The notes below the pieces were generated by a model. It worked only from the letters and a program-made list of their open reading frames with translations, made no database searches and was not told the DNA's origin. A DNA stretch of 64,000 bases from Salinarimonas soli (GTDB lineage: Bacteria > Pseudomonadota > Alphaproteobacteria > Rhizobiales > Beijerinckiaceae). Positions 18,203 through 26,844 of this stretch are shown here, piece after piece (within the stretch, counting starts at the first letter, position 1; each line of letters starts with the position of its first letter). A program made the position numbers and the translations under genes. Location: NCBI RefSeq assembly GCF_008386575.1, contig NZ_VUOA01000001.1, positions 1 to 64,000 of the forward strand, read 5' to 3'.

Positions 18203-19281
18203 GCTATCTCGCGCTGGATCAAGTGGTGAAGCGGTTTGGCGCCCACACCGTCATCGACGGGGTGAGCCTCGCGGCCGAGCAGGGCGAGTTCGTGGTGTTC
18301 GTCGGCCCCTCGGGCTGCGGGAAGTCGACGCTGCTGCGCCTCGTCGCCGGGCTCGAGGAGGTCTCCGCGGGCGACGTCCACATCGCGGGGCGGTGCGTCA
18401 CCGACGTGGACCCGGCCGCGCGCGGGGTCGCCATGGTGTTCCAGTCCTACGCGCTCTACCCGCATATGAGCGTGCGCCAGAACATGGCGTTCGGCATGCG
18501 CATGGCGCGGGCGCCGAAGCCCGAGATCGAGCGGCGGATCACCGAGGCCGCGCGCATCCTCCAGATCGAGAATCTCCTCGACCGGCGGCCTCGCGAGCTC
18601 TCGGGAGGCCAGCGCCAGCGCGTCGCGATCGGCCGCGCCATCGTGCGCGACCCCAAGATCTTCCTCTTCGACGAGCCCCTCTCGAATCTCGACGCGGAGC
18701 TGCGGGGCCAGATGCGCATCGAGATCGCCCGGCTGCACCGGACCTTCGGGGCGACCATGGTCTACGTCACCCACGATCAGGTCGAGGCCATGACGCTCGC
18801 CGATCGCATCGTGGTGCTGCGCGCCGGGCGCGTCGAGCAGATCGGATCCCCGGCCCAGCTCTACGATTCTCCGGCCAACACCTTCGTCGCGGGCTTCATC
18901 GGCTCGCCCCGGATGAACTTCCTCACCGGCCGCGTGGCCGGGCTCGAGGACGATGCGGTCCGGATCGAGCATCCCGCCGTCGGCGGCGTGCTGCGGGTGC
19001 CGCGCCGCGCCGCGCGGGCGATCGAGGTGAACGCGCCCGTGACGATCGGCCTGCGCCCGGAGCACCTGACCCTCGCGGAGGCTCCCGCCCGCCTCGCCCT
19101 GGCGGGCGATTTCGCCGAGAACCTGGGAGCGACGTCGCAACTCTACGCCCAGGCGCCCACGGGAGAGACCCTCACGATCCAGGTTCCCGGGCGAGAGAGC
19201 GTCGCGAGGGGCGAGGCGCTCCAGGTCGGGTTCGATCCCGCCCGCGTCCACCTGTTCGACGCGGGCGGGCAGGCGATCTAG
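18199..19281 (+). CDS. ABC sugar/polyol importer ATP-binding protein (MalK/UgpC type)
   Basis: A 360-residue ATPase. Walker A is GPSGCGKS (about 36-43), the Q-loop is VFQSYALYPHM, the signature is LSGGQRQR, Walker B is IFLFDEPLSNLD and the switch histidine is in VTHDQVE. After residue 240 comes the MalK-type C-terminal regulatory OB/TOBE region (IGLRPEHLTL). It energises the two permeases encoded 4-5 kb upstream in the same operon. Its ATG overlaps the pentulose-kinase stop by 4 bp. Confidence 0.9.
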   Translation: MSYLALDQVVKRFGAHTVIDGVSLAAEQGEFVVFVGPSGCGKSTLLRLVAGLEEVSAGDVHIAGRCVTDVDPAARGVAMVFQSYALYPHMSVRQNMAFGMRMARAPKPEIERRITEAARILQIENLLDRRPRELSGGQRQRVAIGRAIVRDPKIFLFDEPLSNLDAELRGQMRIEIARLHRTFGATMVYVTHDQVEAMTLADRIVVLRAGRVEQIGSPAQLYDSPANTFVAGFIGSPRMNFLTGRVAGLEDDAVRIEHPAVGGVLRVPRRAARAIEVNAPVTIGLRPEHLTLAEAPARLALAGDFAENLGATSQLYAQAPTGETLTIQVPGRESVARGEALQVGFDPARVHLFDAGGQAI

Positions 19282-19291
19282 GGAGACCCTT

Positions 19292-20821
19292 ATGGCAGCG
19301 TTTCTCGGCCTCGATATCGGCACGTCCTCGGTCAAGGCCGTCCTCGTCGACGAGGCCGGGGCGGCCCTTGCGGAAGCGGGCCGGCCGCTCGCGGTGAGCC
19401 GGCCGCGCCCGCTCTGGTCGGAGCAGGATCCGGAGGATTGGTGGACGGCCGCGCGGGAGGCCGTCGAGGCCGTTCGCGCCGCGGCGCCGCAGGCCTGGCG
19501 CGAGCTCGCCGCGATCGGGCTGTCGGGCCAGATGCACGGGGCGACGCTGCTCGACGGCGCCGGGCGCCCGCTGCGGCCCGCGATCCTGTGGAACGACGGG
19601 CGCTGCGCCGCGGAATGCGCGGAGCTGGAGCGGCGCGTACCACGCTTTCGCGCCCGCGCCTCGAACGTCGCCATGCCGGGCTTCACGGCGCCCAAGCTCC
19701 TGTGGGTCGCCGCCCACGAGCCGGACATCTTCGCGGCGACCCGGATGGTCCTGCTGCCGAAGGATTACGTCCGCTTCCGGCTCACGGGCGAGTTCGTGGG
19801 CGAGATGTCGGATGCCGCCGGCACGCTCTGGCTCGATATCGCCCGCCGGCGCTGGGACGACGAGCTCCTCGCCGCCTGCGGCCTGACGAGCGCCCAGGTG
19901 CCGCGCCTCGTCGAAGGCTCGCAGGTCTCCGGGCATCTCAGCCCCGACCTCGCCCGCGCCTGGGGCCTTGACGGGCGCGCCATCCCCGTCGCGGGGGGCG
20001 CCGGCGACAATGCCGCCTCGGCGATCGGGATCGGCGCCGTGGCACCCGGGGACGGCTTCCTGTCGCTTGGGACGTCGGGCGTGCTTTTTGCCGCCACCGA
20101 CGGCCTGCGGGCGGATCCCGACCGCACGCTCCACGCCTTCTGCCACGCGCTGCCCGAGCTGTGGCACGTGATGGCCGTGACGCTTGCGGCGGCCTCCGCC
20201 CTGTCCTGGGTCGCGGGCCTCACGGGGCAGGGCGACGACATTCCCGGTCTCATCGCCCGTGCCGAGGCCTTCGCGTCGGATGAAAGCCGGCGGGCCGCGG
20301 CGCCGCTCTTCCTGCCCTACCTCACCGGCGAGCGCACGCCCCATAACGACGCCGGCGCCACGGGTCTGTTCGCGGGCCTGCGCGCCGAGCATGGCGCCGA
20401 CGCGCTCTGCCATGCGGTCCTGGAAGGGGTCGCGCTCGCCTTCGTCGACGACCTGGAGGTGCTTCGAGGAGCCGACGTCGCGCTCACCTCCTGCATGCTC
20501 GTCGGCGGCGGATCGCGCTCCGCTTTCTGGGCGCAGCTTCTCGCCGACGCGCTCGGGATCCCGCTCGACCGGCCGGCAGGAGCCGCGACGGGGGCCGCGA
20601 CGGGCGCGGCACGGCTCGCCATGCTTTGCGTCGCGCCGCCCGAGCGCATGGCGTCGATCTGCGCAAAGCCGCCCGTCGAGCGACGTTTCGAGCCTCGTCA
20701 GGAGCGCCACGCCGAGATGAAGCCGCGCCACGACCGCTTTCGTGAGCTGTATCGCGCGGAGGTGGCGACACGACCCGAGCTGCCGTTGAGCTCGCCCCCC
20801 TCCGCGGGCGCGAAGGCTTGA
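19292..20821 (+). CDS. xylB: Xylulokinase (FGGY family)
   Basis: A 509-residue FGGY kinase with xylulokinase hallmarks: FLGLDIGTSSVKAVLVDE at the N-terminus, GLSGQMHGATLLD (about 73-85), ILWNDGRCAAEC, GGAGDNAASAIG and the C-terminal FVDDLEVLRGADV...LVGGGSRS block. It would convert D-xylulose to D-xylulose 5-phosphate, feeding the pentose phosphate pathway. It starts at ATG 19292 with GGGAGACC upstream, 10 bp after the ATPase. As last gene of the operon it offers a route for xylulose formed from arabitol or xylitol. The co-existence with a second FGGY kinase implies two ketoses are handled. Confidence 0.88.
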   Translation: MAAFLGLDIGTSSVKAVLVDEAGAALAEAGRPLAVSRPRPLWSEQDPEDWWTAAREAVEAVRAAAPQAWRELAAIGLSGQMHGATLLDGAGRPLRPAILWNDGRCAAECAELERRVPRFRARASNVAMPGFTAPKLLWVAAHEPDIFAATRMVLLPKDYVRFRLTGEFVGEMSDAAGTLWLDIARRRWDDELLAACGLTSAQVPRLVEGSQVSGHLSPDLARAWGLDGRAIPVAGGAGDNAASAIGIGAVAPGDGFLSLGTSGVLFAATDGLRADPDRTLHAFCHALPELWHVMAVTLAAASALSWVAGLTGQGDDIPGLIARAEAFASDESRRAAAPLFLPYLTGERTPHNDAGATGLFAGLRAEHGADALCHAVLEGVALAFVDDLEVLRGADVALTSCMLVGGGSRSAFWAQLLADALGIPLDRPAGAATGAATGAARLAMLCVAPPERMASICAKPPVERRFEPRQERHAEMKPRHDRFRELYRAEVATRPELPLSSPPSAGAKA

Positions 20822-20944
20822 CCCCAGGAGAGGGCCATGGCCGGGCCCGTCCGGCCGCCCTCTGAAGCGCCGTGCAAGCCCCCGCCGACAGGTGGGATGG
20901 ATGGCCCTGTTGGGTGATCGAGGCGCGCCCCGGGGTTACGCACG

Positions 20945-22204
20945 ATGAATTCGGTGTTGACCTGGGCTGCCCCGCGGGAGCATCCCGGTCGGATGACCGC
21001 CTCCACCATCGCCGCGCCGGGCAACCGCCCCTTGATGTCCGTCCTGGTCGCGCTGAGCGTCGCGCACCTGCTCAACGACCTGATCCAGTCCATGATCCCG
21101 GCTCTCTACCCGGTGATCAAGGAGGCCTACAGCCTCGACTTCTCGCATGTCGGGCTGATCACCCTCGCCTTCCAGGTCACGTCGTCGCTCCTTCAGCCCC
21201 TTCTCGGCTACGTCACCGATCGCAGGCCCTGGCCCTATGCGATGGTGGCCGGGATGGGGGCGACGCTCCTCGGCCTCCTGAGCCTCGCTTTCGCGTCGAG
21301 CTACGCCATGGTGCTCGTCGCGGCGGCCATGGTGGGTCTCGGCTCCGCGGTCTTCCACCCGGAGGCGACGCGGATGGCCCGGCACGCGGCCGCGGGCCGG
21401 CAGGGGCTGGCGCAGGGCGTGTTTCAGATCGGCGGCCACGCGGGCTACGCGATCGGGCCCTTGCTCGCCGCCGCCATCGTCGTGCCGCGCGGGCAGGCCA
21501 GCCTGTCGTGGTTCTCCGGGGTCGCTCTGGCCGCCATGGTGCTGATGACCTGGACGGCCGGGCGCTATCTCGCCATGCGCCGCGAGCAGGCAGCGGCCCG
21601 CGAGGCGGCACGGTCCGCCGGAGCCGGCTTGCCCGCGGGGCAGATCGCGGCCGCCATGGCGGTTCTGATCGTGCTACTGTTCTCGAAGAACGCCTACACG
21701 GCCGCGTTCACGTCGTACTACACGTTCTATCTGATCGAGCGCTTCGGCGTGTCGGTCCAGATCTCGCAGCTCATGCTGTTCGCCTATCTGGCCGTCGGCG
21801 CGCTCGGAGTCATTCTCGGCGGGATGCTGGGCGACCGGATCGGACGGGACCGGGTGATCTGGCTCTCGATCCTCGGCGCGCTGCCCTTCGCATTGGTTCT
21901 GCCCTATGTCGGCCTGCTGTGGACGGGGGTGCTGAGCATCGTGATCAGCCTCATCATGGCCAGCGCCTTCTCCTCCATCCTGATCTACGCCATCGACCTC
22001 GTGCCCCATCGGGTTGGGCTGGTCGGCGGGCTCTTTTATGGGCTGGCGTTCGGGCTCGGCGGGATCGCGGCGGCAGGGCTCGGCGAGGTGGCGGACCGGC
22101 TCGGCATCGTCGAGGTGTTCCGCCTCTGCTCCTGCCTCCCGGCCATCGGGCTTCTCACCTTCCTGCTCCCGAAACGCGCCGCCACGCGCGCGCAGCGGCG
22201 CTGA
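20945..22204 (+). CDS. MFS exporter, Fsr (fosmidomycin resistance)-like
   Basis: A 419-residue, 12-helix major facilitator. SVAHLLNDLIQSMIPALYPVIKEAYSLDF is the characteristic first helix and loop of Fsr-type transporters, and YVTDRRPWPYAMVAGM is the MFS loop 2-3 motif. GHAGYAIGPLLAA matches the antiporter-like motif in helix 5. The family exports fosmidomycin and other small amphiphiles; the natural substrate is usually unknown. In-frame ATG 20993 (17th codon) is an equally good start. It is probably its own transcription unit downstream of the polyol operon. Confidence 0.82.
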   Translation: MNSVLTWAAPREHPGRMTASTIAAPGNRPLMSVLVALSVAHLLNDLIQSMIPALYPVIKEAYSLDFSHVGLITLAFQVTSSLLQPLLGYVTDRRPWPYAMVAGMGATLLGLLSLAFASSYAMVLVAAAMVGLGSAVFHPEATRMARHAAAGRQGLAQGVFQIGGHAGYAIGPLLAAAIVVPRGQASLSWFSGVALAAMVLMTWTAGRYLAMRREQAAAREAARSAGAGLPAGQIAAAMAVLIVLLFSKNAYTAAFTSYYTFYLIERFGVSVQISQLMLFAYLAVGALGVILGGMLGDRIGRDRVIWLSILGALPFALVLPYVGLLWTGVLSIVISLIMASAFSSILIYAIDLVPHRVGLVGGLFYGLAFGLGGIAAAGLGEVADRLGIVEVFRLCSCLPAIGLLTFLLPKRAATRAQRR

Positions 22205-22270
22205 GAGCCCCCGTTCCCGCTCGGGCCGCGGGCGTGGTCACATCCGGCCGATGGCGGTGGATCGCGGCCT

Positions 22271-22939
22271 TCAGCGGACGGGGGTCGCATCCTGGTAGAC
22301 GACCCGGGGTTGGTCCGTGCGGGTCTTGGGGCTGGGCCCAGCGCCGGAAGCGACCTTCGGTTGACGCAGGCGCACGGCCGCGGTCGAACGCGACGGCGGG
22401 CTCAAGCCAAGCGCCGACATGGCGGCGCGCGATCCCTTGGACACGGAGCGGGAGCCTCCGACATCCTCGAAGCTCGCCAGACGATGCGGGGCGCGGGTCT
22501 CCCCGGTGAAGACCTTCGGGCCGTCGGGGAACACGACGATGTCTCCGGCTCGCAGCGTCGGGTCGGCCAGGACGGCTTTGATCGCCCCCGCGGTGTCGAG
22601 AATGGCGCCGCGTGCCGGCGCCGGGGCCGGGGCCGGGGTGGGGGCGACGGCGCGGCTCTCGGCCGAGGGAGGCAGGCGGGCATAATGCGCCTTCTGCTGC
22701 CGGGCACGACGCATTGCCCGGGCGGCGCGGGCTCGTTCGGGCGAGAAGACGGGGTCGGGCACGACCGACGGGAGGGCTGCCTCGCGCACCGGCCCCCCTG
22801 AGAACAGAGCCTCGAACACCCCCAGCGTCTGGGCATGGGCAGGCGGAAGGGAGATGGGGGCGATGACCCCGGCAAGGACGAGGAGCATGCGTCGTGCGGC
22901 GGTGGCCATGGGGTGCACCTGGACCTGCGGGGATGGCAT
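22271..22939 (-). CDS. Secreted protein of unknown function
   Basis: A 222-residue protein, or 212 if started at the in-frame ATG 22909. MATAARRMLLVLAGVIAP followed by PPAHAQ is a signal peptide with a good cleavage site. The mature part is Ala/Pro/Arg-rich, with a short Ala-Pro run in the middle and one ordered segment of about 45 residues, AIKAVLADPTLRAGDIVVFP then KVFTG. That segment may be the only folded part. I recognise no named family. It is monocistronic, convergent with the Fsr-like gene. Confidence 0.6.
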   Translation of the reverse strand: MPSPQVQVHPMATAARRMLLVLAGVIAPISLPPAHAQTLGVFEALFSGGPVREAALPSVVPDPVFSPERARAARAMRRARQQKAHYARLPPSAESRAVAPTPAPAPAPARGAILDTAGAIKAVLADPTLRAGDIVVFPDGPKVFTGETRAPHRLASFEDVGGSRSVSKGSRAAMSALGLSPPSRSTAAVRLRQPKVASGAGPSPKTRTDQPRVVYQDATPVR

Positions 22940-23180
22940 AGGTTAACGATACCTTACTGCCGTGGTTCCGACGACATCCGGTTGATTGCGAAAGCCCCGT
23001 CCGCCGGCAGCCCGGCCGACACATCTCCCGAGCGCCGTCGTTTCGCCGACCCCACCCATGGGCATGACGCCTGTGGTCCGCGTGGCCCCGGAAAATGAAC
23101 CTTCGCTTGCATCCGACGCGACGGCCCGCGTGTAGCCGACGAAGTCCCGACGAAAGGGGTGGCAATGCTGGAGGTGTGCG

Positions 23181-23417
23181 ATGGCGCGGTTCTTCTTCGA
23201 CGTGGTCGATGGCGACGATGCGTTCGAGGACGCAGAAGGCGTGGAACTCCCGGACGTGCAAGCTGCCCGGAACACGGCCGTCAACGCGCTGCATGAGCTC
23301 ACCCGCAGCCTGTTGCGGGGCTATGACAACCGAACCGTGGTGATTCGGGTGCGTACGGCCGATGGCATGCCGGTCCTTGCCGTGGGATTGATGGCGACCG
23401 TGCGCTACGGCGAGTGA
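23181..23417 (+). CDS. DUF6894-family small protein
   Basis: A 78-residue acidic protein. MARFFFDVVDGDDAFEDAEG and LPDVQAARNTAVNALHEL match the short DUF6894 proteins that are abundant, usually in many copies, in Methylobacterium, Bradyrhizobium and relatives: a beta-hairpin with an (F/Y)FD(V/I)xDG start, then an alpha helix, then two strands (RTVVIRVRTADG, PVLAVGLMATV). Function unknown. GGAGGTGTG seven to eight bases upstream of ATG 23181 is a good ribosome site. It stands alone. Confidence 0.75.
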   Translation: MARFFFDVVDGDDAFEDAEGVELPDVQAARNTAVNALHELTRSLLRGYDNRTVVIRVRTADGMPVLAVGLMATVRYGE

Positions 23418-24013
23418 GCCGGTCGCCGCCCTTGTGCCAGGTCCCTTATGCACCGTGTTCTCCGGACGAAGAGGTCGGATCGCGTTCGGCTGAGGCGGGC
23501 AGAGTTGCTGGAGCACGATCCGCGCACCTGACGTCACGCCTGGAAGCGCTGAGGAAACTCGCGACGACCGTTCTCCAGGCTGGCTCGCCCGGGCTCTTGC
23601 CGACTGCCGCCTTGGAGACGCCGGCCTTGCCGGCCGCCTTCGCGCTCCTGCCCGCTCAAGGCGTTCGGGCTTCGCGTCGTCGGCCCTATGCAACCCGCCA
23701 TCTGCCCTGGCTCGCCGCCGACTCACGCGGAGCACCCCGTGTTGATAGTCCCTGTTTGGAGACGCAGGCCGTTAACCCTTCGTTAACGAACGAATGGCGC
23801 GCGCTCGCAGGATCGGGCACATTCTCGCTCGAAAGCCTCCTCGCCCCGCCGGTTCGCCGCGCGGGGCTTTTTCGTTCACGCACGTTCACATCTGGCAAGA
23901 CCAGGAAGGACTACGGGCAGGAGGGGATCGCCGGGGGACGTTCCGAAACAGGCTCTGAGGCGCGCCGCATGGAACGGGGTCGTCGTGGGTTTGAACTCCA
24001 ACGTAGACCACTC
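23418..24013. other. Intergenic region with a strong terminator
   Basis: About 595 bp between the DUF6894 gene and the convergent bciA-like gene. The long open frames crossing it lack starts, ribosome sites and protein-like composition. It contains two TTAAC-type AT-rich spots around 23769-23787 (cgttaacccttcgttaacg) and an intrinsic terminator at 23843-23872, annotated separately. The terminator lies over 400 bp after the DUF6894 stop, so it may end an untranslated RNA starting inside the gap. Confidence 0.5.
23843..23872 (+). terminator. Intrinsic terminator, possibly of a small RNA
   Basis: GCCCCGC (23843-23849) pairs with GCGGGGC (23861-23867) around an 11-nt loop, followed by TTTTT. Just before the stem lies GCCTCCTC, an anti-Shine-Dalgarno-like motif often found next to the terminator of alphaproteobacterial sRNAs. 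No gene ends close by on this strand. Confidence 0.7.
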
Positions 24014-25012
24014 TCAAAACACGGCGTGCTCGCCCCGCTCCACCGACGCCTCCCCCCGGATGACCCGCTCGTAATAGTCGAACAGGGTCTGCGTGCCCGT
24101 GGAGGGGGTCGCGGCGGGGTCGTAGCGGCCGGTGGCGGGGTCGAGGACGAGCATCGACTCCGTGGCGTAGTAGCGGCCGATCCGGGCGAGCTCGGCGCGG
24201 TCGGCGAAGCGGGGCAGGACGCGGCCCAGGCCGTCGAAGAGGGACACGGCGGCGTCGAGGAGGCCGACGGGGACGTGCCTGAAGCGCGGGGGGCGGCCCA
24301 GGAGCGCGAACAGGCGCTCGCCCTGCTGGCGCGGCGTGATCGCGGGGCCGGGGCCGCCGATGGGCAAAACGCGGTCGAGCCGGGCGGGATCGTCGAGGCA
24401 CTCCGCGAGGTAGAGCCCGAGATCGTCGTCGGCGATCGGCTTGCAGGCGGTGCCCGTGCCGTCGCCGAACACCAGGAACGGCTTGCCCTTTTGCAGGCGC
24501 GCGATCTGCCCCGAGAGCGACTTGAAATAGGCCGTCGGCCGCACGATCGAATAGCCCATGCCCGACGCGATCAGCGCGGCCTCGAAGGCGAGCTTGGCGT
24601 GCTGGAAGGCGAGAGCCGGCTTCTGGACGCAAATCGCGGACAGCAGCACGAAATGGCTGGCGCCCGCGGCCCCCGCGGCCGCGAGCAGCCCCAGATGCGC
24701 CCGGTGGTCCACGAGCCAGGCATCCGCGGGGGATCCCGTCCGCGAGGCGAGGCACGAGACCACGGCGTCGAACCGCTCGCCGCGCAGCCCATCGCGGGCG
24801 AGCGAACCGGGATCGGTGGCCTCGCCGAACCTCACCGTCGCGCCCGCAAGCTCGGCCGGGGCCCGCGCGCGCGGCCTCACGAGGCAGACGACCTCGTGTC
24901 CCCGGCCGACGAGCGCCCGCACCGTCGCGCGGCCGATCGTGCCCGTGGCGCCGAGCACGAGGACGCGGCGCGGGCGCGGCGATCGCCCAGCTGGGGCGGC
25001 TTCATCGCTCAT
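24014..25012 (-). CDS. bciA: Divinyl (proto)chlorophyllide a 8-vinyl reductase, BciA type
   Basis: A 332-residue NAD(P)-binding extended SDR/NmrA-like reductase. VLVLGATGTIGRATVRALV is the dinucleotide loop. FQHAKLAFEAALIASGMGYSIVRPTAYFKSLSGQ and the C-terminal TLFDYYERVIRGEASVE...GEHAVF tail are highly characteristic of BciA, which reduces the C8 vinyl group of the divinyl chlorophyllide precursor during (bacterio)chlorophyll synthesis using NADPH. ATG 25012 starts the domain; upstream in-frame ATGs add a non-conserved, unlikely extension. No other bch, puf or crt gene is in the window, so this copy lies outside any photosynthesis gene cluster. It is the next minus-strand gene after the argE-like gene (139 bp gap). 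Confidence 0.85.
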   Translation of the reverse strand: MSDEAAPAGRSPRPRRVLVLGATGTIGRATVRALVGRGHEVVCLVRPRARAPAELAGATVRFGEATDPGSLARDGLRGERFDAVVSCLASRTGSPADAWLVDHRAHLGLLAAAGAAGASHFVLLSAICVQKPALAFQHAKLAFEAALIASGMGYSIVRPTAYFKSLSGQIARLQKGKPFLVFGDGTGTACKPIADDDLGLYLAECLDDPARLDRVLPIGGPGPAITPRQQGERLFALLGRPPRFRHVPVGLLDAAVSLFDGLGRVLPRFADRAELARIGRYYATESMLVLDPATGRYDPAATPSTGTQTLFDYYERVIRGEASVERGEHAVF

Positions 25013-25150
25013 GGGGTGGCCGTCGGGCGTGGTCTCATCGCCTGCCATCATCGGGCAGCAGGCCGCGGCGGCAAAGGCCCAAATGCGCGCCGGCATGGAC
25101 GCGCAGGCGCGTTCCCCGGCCCTGCGCGGGTCGGTGTCCGGCGGCGGGGC

Positions 25151-26305
25151 TCAGGCGCACAGCTCGGCGATCACGCGGCGCAGGAAGGCTTCGCCCGCCG
25201 CAAGCTGCGAGATCTCGATGAACTCGTCGGGCTGGTGGGCCTGCGCGATGTCCCCGGGCCCGCAGACCACGGTCGACCAGCCGGCGTTCTGGAACAGGCC
25301 GGCCTCGGTGCCGTAGGAGACCACATGCGTGCCGTTGTCCCCCGTGAGGCGCCGGCACAGGCCCTCGGCCGCGCCCTCCGCCTCCGGCCGCAGGCCCGGA
25401 ACGTCGCTCACGATCTCGATCTCGACCCCAGCCCCCGGGTGGACGGCGCGCATCGCGGGCTCGACGGCGTCGCGGATATGGGCGCGGTAGCGCTCGACCC
25501 ACACCCAGATGTCCTCGGTGGGGAGCGAGCGGATGTCGGTGGAGAACCAGGCTTGGCCCGCGACCGTGTTGACCGCGTTGCCGCCGCCCATGATCCCGCA
25601 ATGGAGCGTGGTGTAGGGCGGCTCGAAGGCGCTCGACGGGTCGGCCGCGGCCCTGTTCTCGGCGGTGCGGTCGTCGAGCCAGGTGATGAGGCGCGCCGCC
25701 GTCATGACGGCGCTCACCCCGAGGTCCATCCGGCTGGAATGGACCGCGTAGCCCGTCAGCCGCGTCATCATCTGGACGGAGGCCTTGTGGCCCGTCACCA
25801 CCGCGAGCCGGGTGGGCTCGCCCACGATCACGCTTGAGGGCGGCGCCACCCGGGAGCCCATGGCCCGCACCAGGTGCGGCGCGCCGCGGCAGGCGATCTC
25901 CTCGTCGTAGGACAGGGCGATGTGGATCGGACGCCGCAGGGGCGCGGCAAGCATCTCGGGCACCAGCGCCAGCACGATGGCGTCGAAGCCCTTCATGTCG
26001 CAGGTGCCCCGGCCATAGAGGCGGCCGTCGCGCTCCGTGAGGCGGAAGGGATCGCTCGTCCAGGCCTGCCCCTCGACGGGCACCACGTCCGTGTGGCCGG
26101 AGAGCACGATCCCGCCCGGCACGTCGGGGCCGATCGTGGCGAAGAGGTTCGCCTTGTCGCCCTCGGGCGAGGGCACGATCCGCGCCTCGACCCCGTGGCC
26201 CGCGAGCCAGTCGCGGCAGAAGGCGATGATGTCGAGGTTCGAGACGGACGAGACGCTGGGGAAGGCGACGAGACGCTCCAGCATCTCACGGGACGTCGGC
26301 TGCAT
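25151..26305 (-). CDS. argE: Acetylornithine deacetylase (ArgE, M20 family)
   Basis: A 384-residue dizinc M20 hydrolase of the proteobacterial ArgE subfamily. Metal ligands lie in LSGHTDVVPVEGQ, GTCDMKGFDAIVLA and SYDEEIACRGAPHL (catalytic Glu pair), with VGEPTRLAVVTGHKA and the C-terminal PGDIAQAHQPDEFIEISQL also matching. It would release ornithine from N-acetylornithine. Alphaproteobacteria usually make ornithine with ArgJ, so a degradative role on acylated amino acids is possible. ATG 26305 has CAGGAGCCC upstream, better than the more distal in-frame start. It is divergent from ridA and the PLP dehydratase. Confidence 0.82.
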   Translation of the reverse strand: MQPTSREMLERLVAFPSVSSVSNLDIIAFCRDWLAGHGVEARIVPSPEGDKANLFATIGPDVPGGIVLSGHTDVVPVEGQAWTSDPFRLTERDGRLYGRGTCDMKGFDAIVLALVPEMLAAPLRRPIHIALSYDEEIACRGAPHLVRAMGSRVAPPSSVIVGEPTRLAVVTGHKASVQMMTRLTGYAVHSSRMDLGVSAVMTAARLITWLDDRTAENRAAADPSSAFEPPYTTLHCGIMGGGNAVNTVAGQAWFSTDIRSLPTEDIWVWVERYRAHIRDAVEPAMRAVHPGAGVEIEIVSDVPGLRPEAEGAAEGLCRRLTGDNGTHVVSYGTEAGLFQNAGWSTVVCGPGDIAQAHQPDEFIEISQLAAGEAFLRRVIAELCA

Positions 26306-26444
26306 GACGGGCTCCTGACCCCTATCTTGGGACGAGCGCCGCTTCCGGATCAACGGTGGATTCTACCGATGAGCCCTTGGCGGGGTGCGGATTGACGCCG
26401 GCCGCGGCCGCGTGTCCTGATCCCTCCGACCGCCCGGAGCCCGC

Positions 26445-26831
26445 ATGCCGATCCAGCCGATCCAGACGACGAACGCTCCCCACCCGCGCGGCCCCTATTC
26501 GCAGGGGATCCGCGCCGGCGGCCTCGTCTTCGTCGCCGGGCAGCTGCCCCTCGATCCGGCTGGCAGCCTCGTCGGGGCGGGCGACATCCGCGCCCAGACC
26601 CGCGCGGCCCTCGCCAACGTGGCGGCGATCCTGGAGGCCGCCGGATCGTCCATGGACCGGGTCGTGAAGACCACCGTCTTCCTCACGCGCCTCGACGATG
26701 CCCCCGGCATGAACGAGGCCTATGCGGCGGCGTTCCCGGCCCCCTACCCTGCCCGCTCGACCGTCGAGATCGGGCGCCTGCCCGCGGGCATGCTGATCGA
26801 GATCGACGCGGTCGCCGCCGTCTCGGAGTGA
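26445..26831 (+). CDS. ridA: RidA-family reactive imine deaminase
   Basis: A 128-residue YjgF/YER057c/UK114 protein. PHPRGPYSQGIRAGGLVFVAGQLPLDP is the signature N-terminus and YPARSTVEIGRLPAGMLIEID carries the active-site arginine of true RidA proteins. RidA hydrolyses 2-aminoacrylate and similar enamines/imines released by PLP-dependent dehydratases. The next gene, 13 bp downstream, encodes exactly such a dehydratase, which makes the pair functionally coherent. Confidence 0.9.
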   Translation: MPIQPIQTTNAPHPRGPYSQGIRAGGLVFVAGQLPLDPAGSLVGAGDIRAQTRAALANVAAILEAAGSSMDRVVKTTVFLTRLDDAPGMNEAYAAAFPAPYPARSTVEIGRLPAGMLIEIDAVAAVSE

Positions 26832-26844
26832 CAGGACCCCTCCC

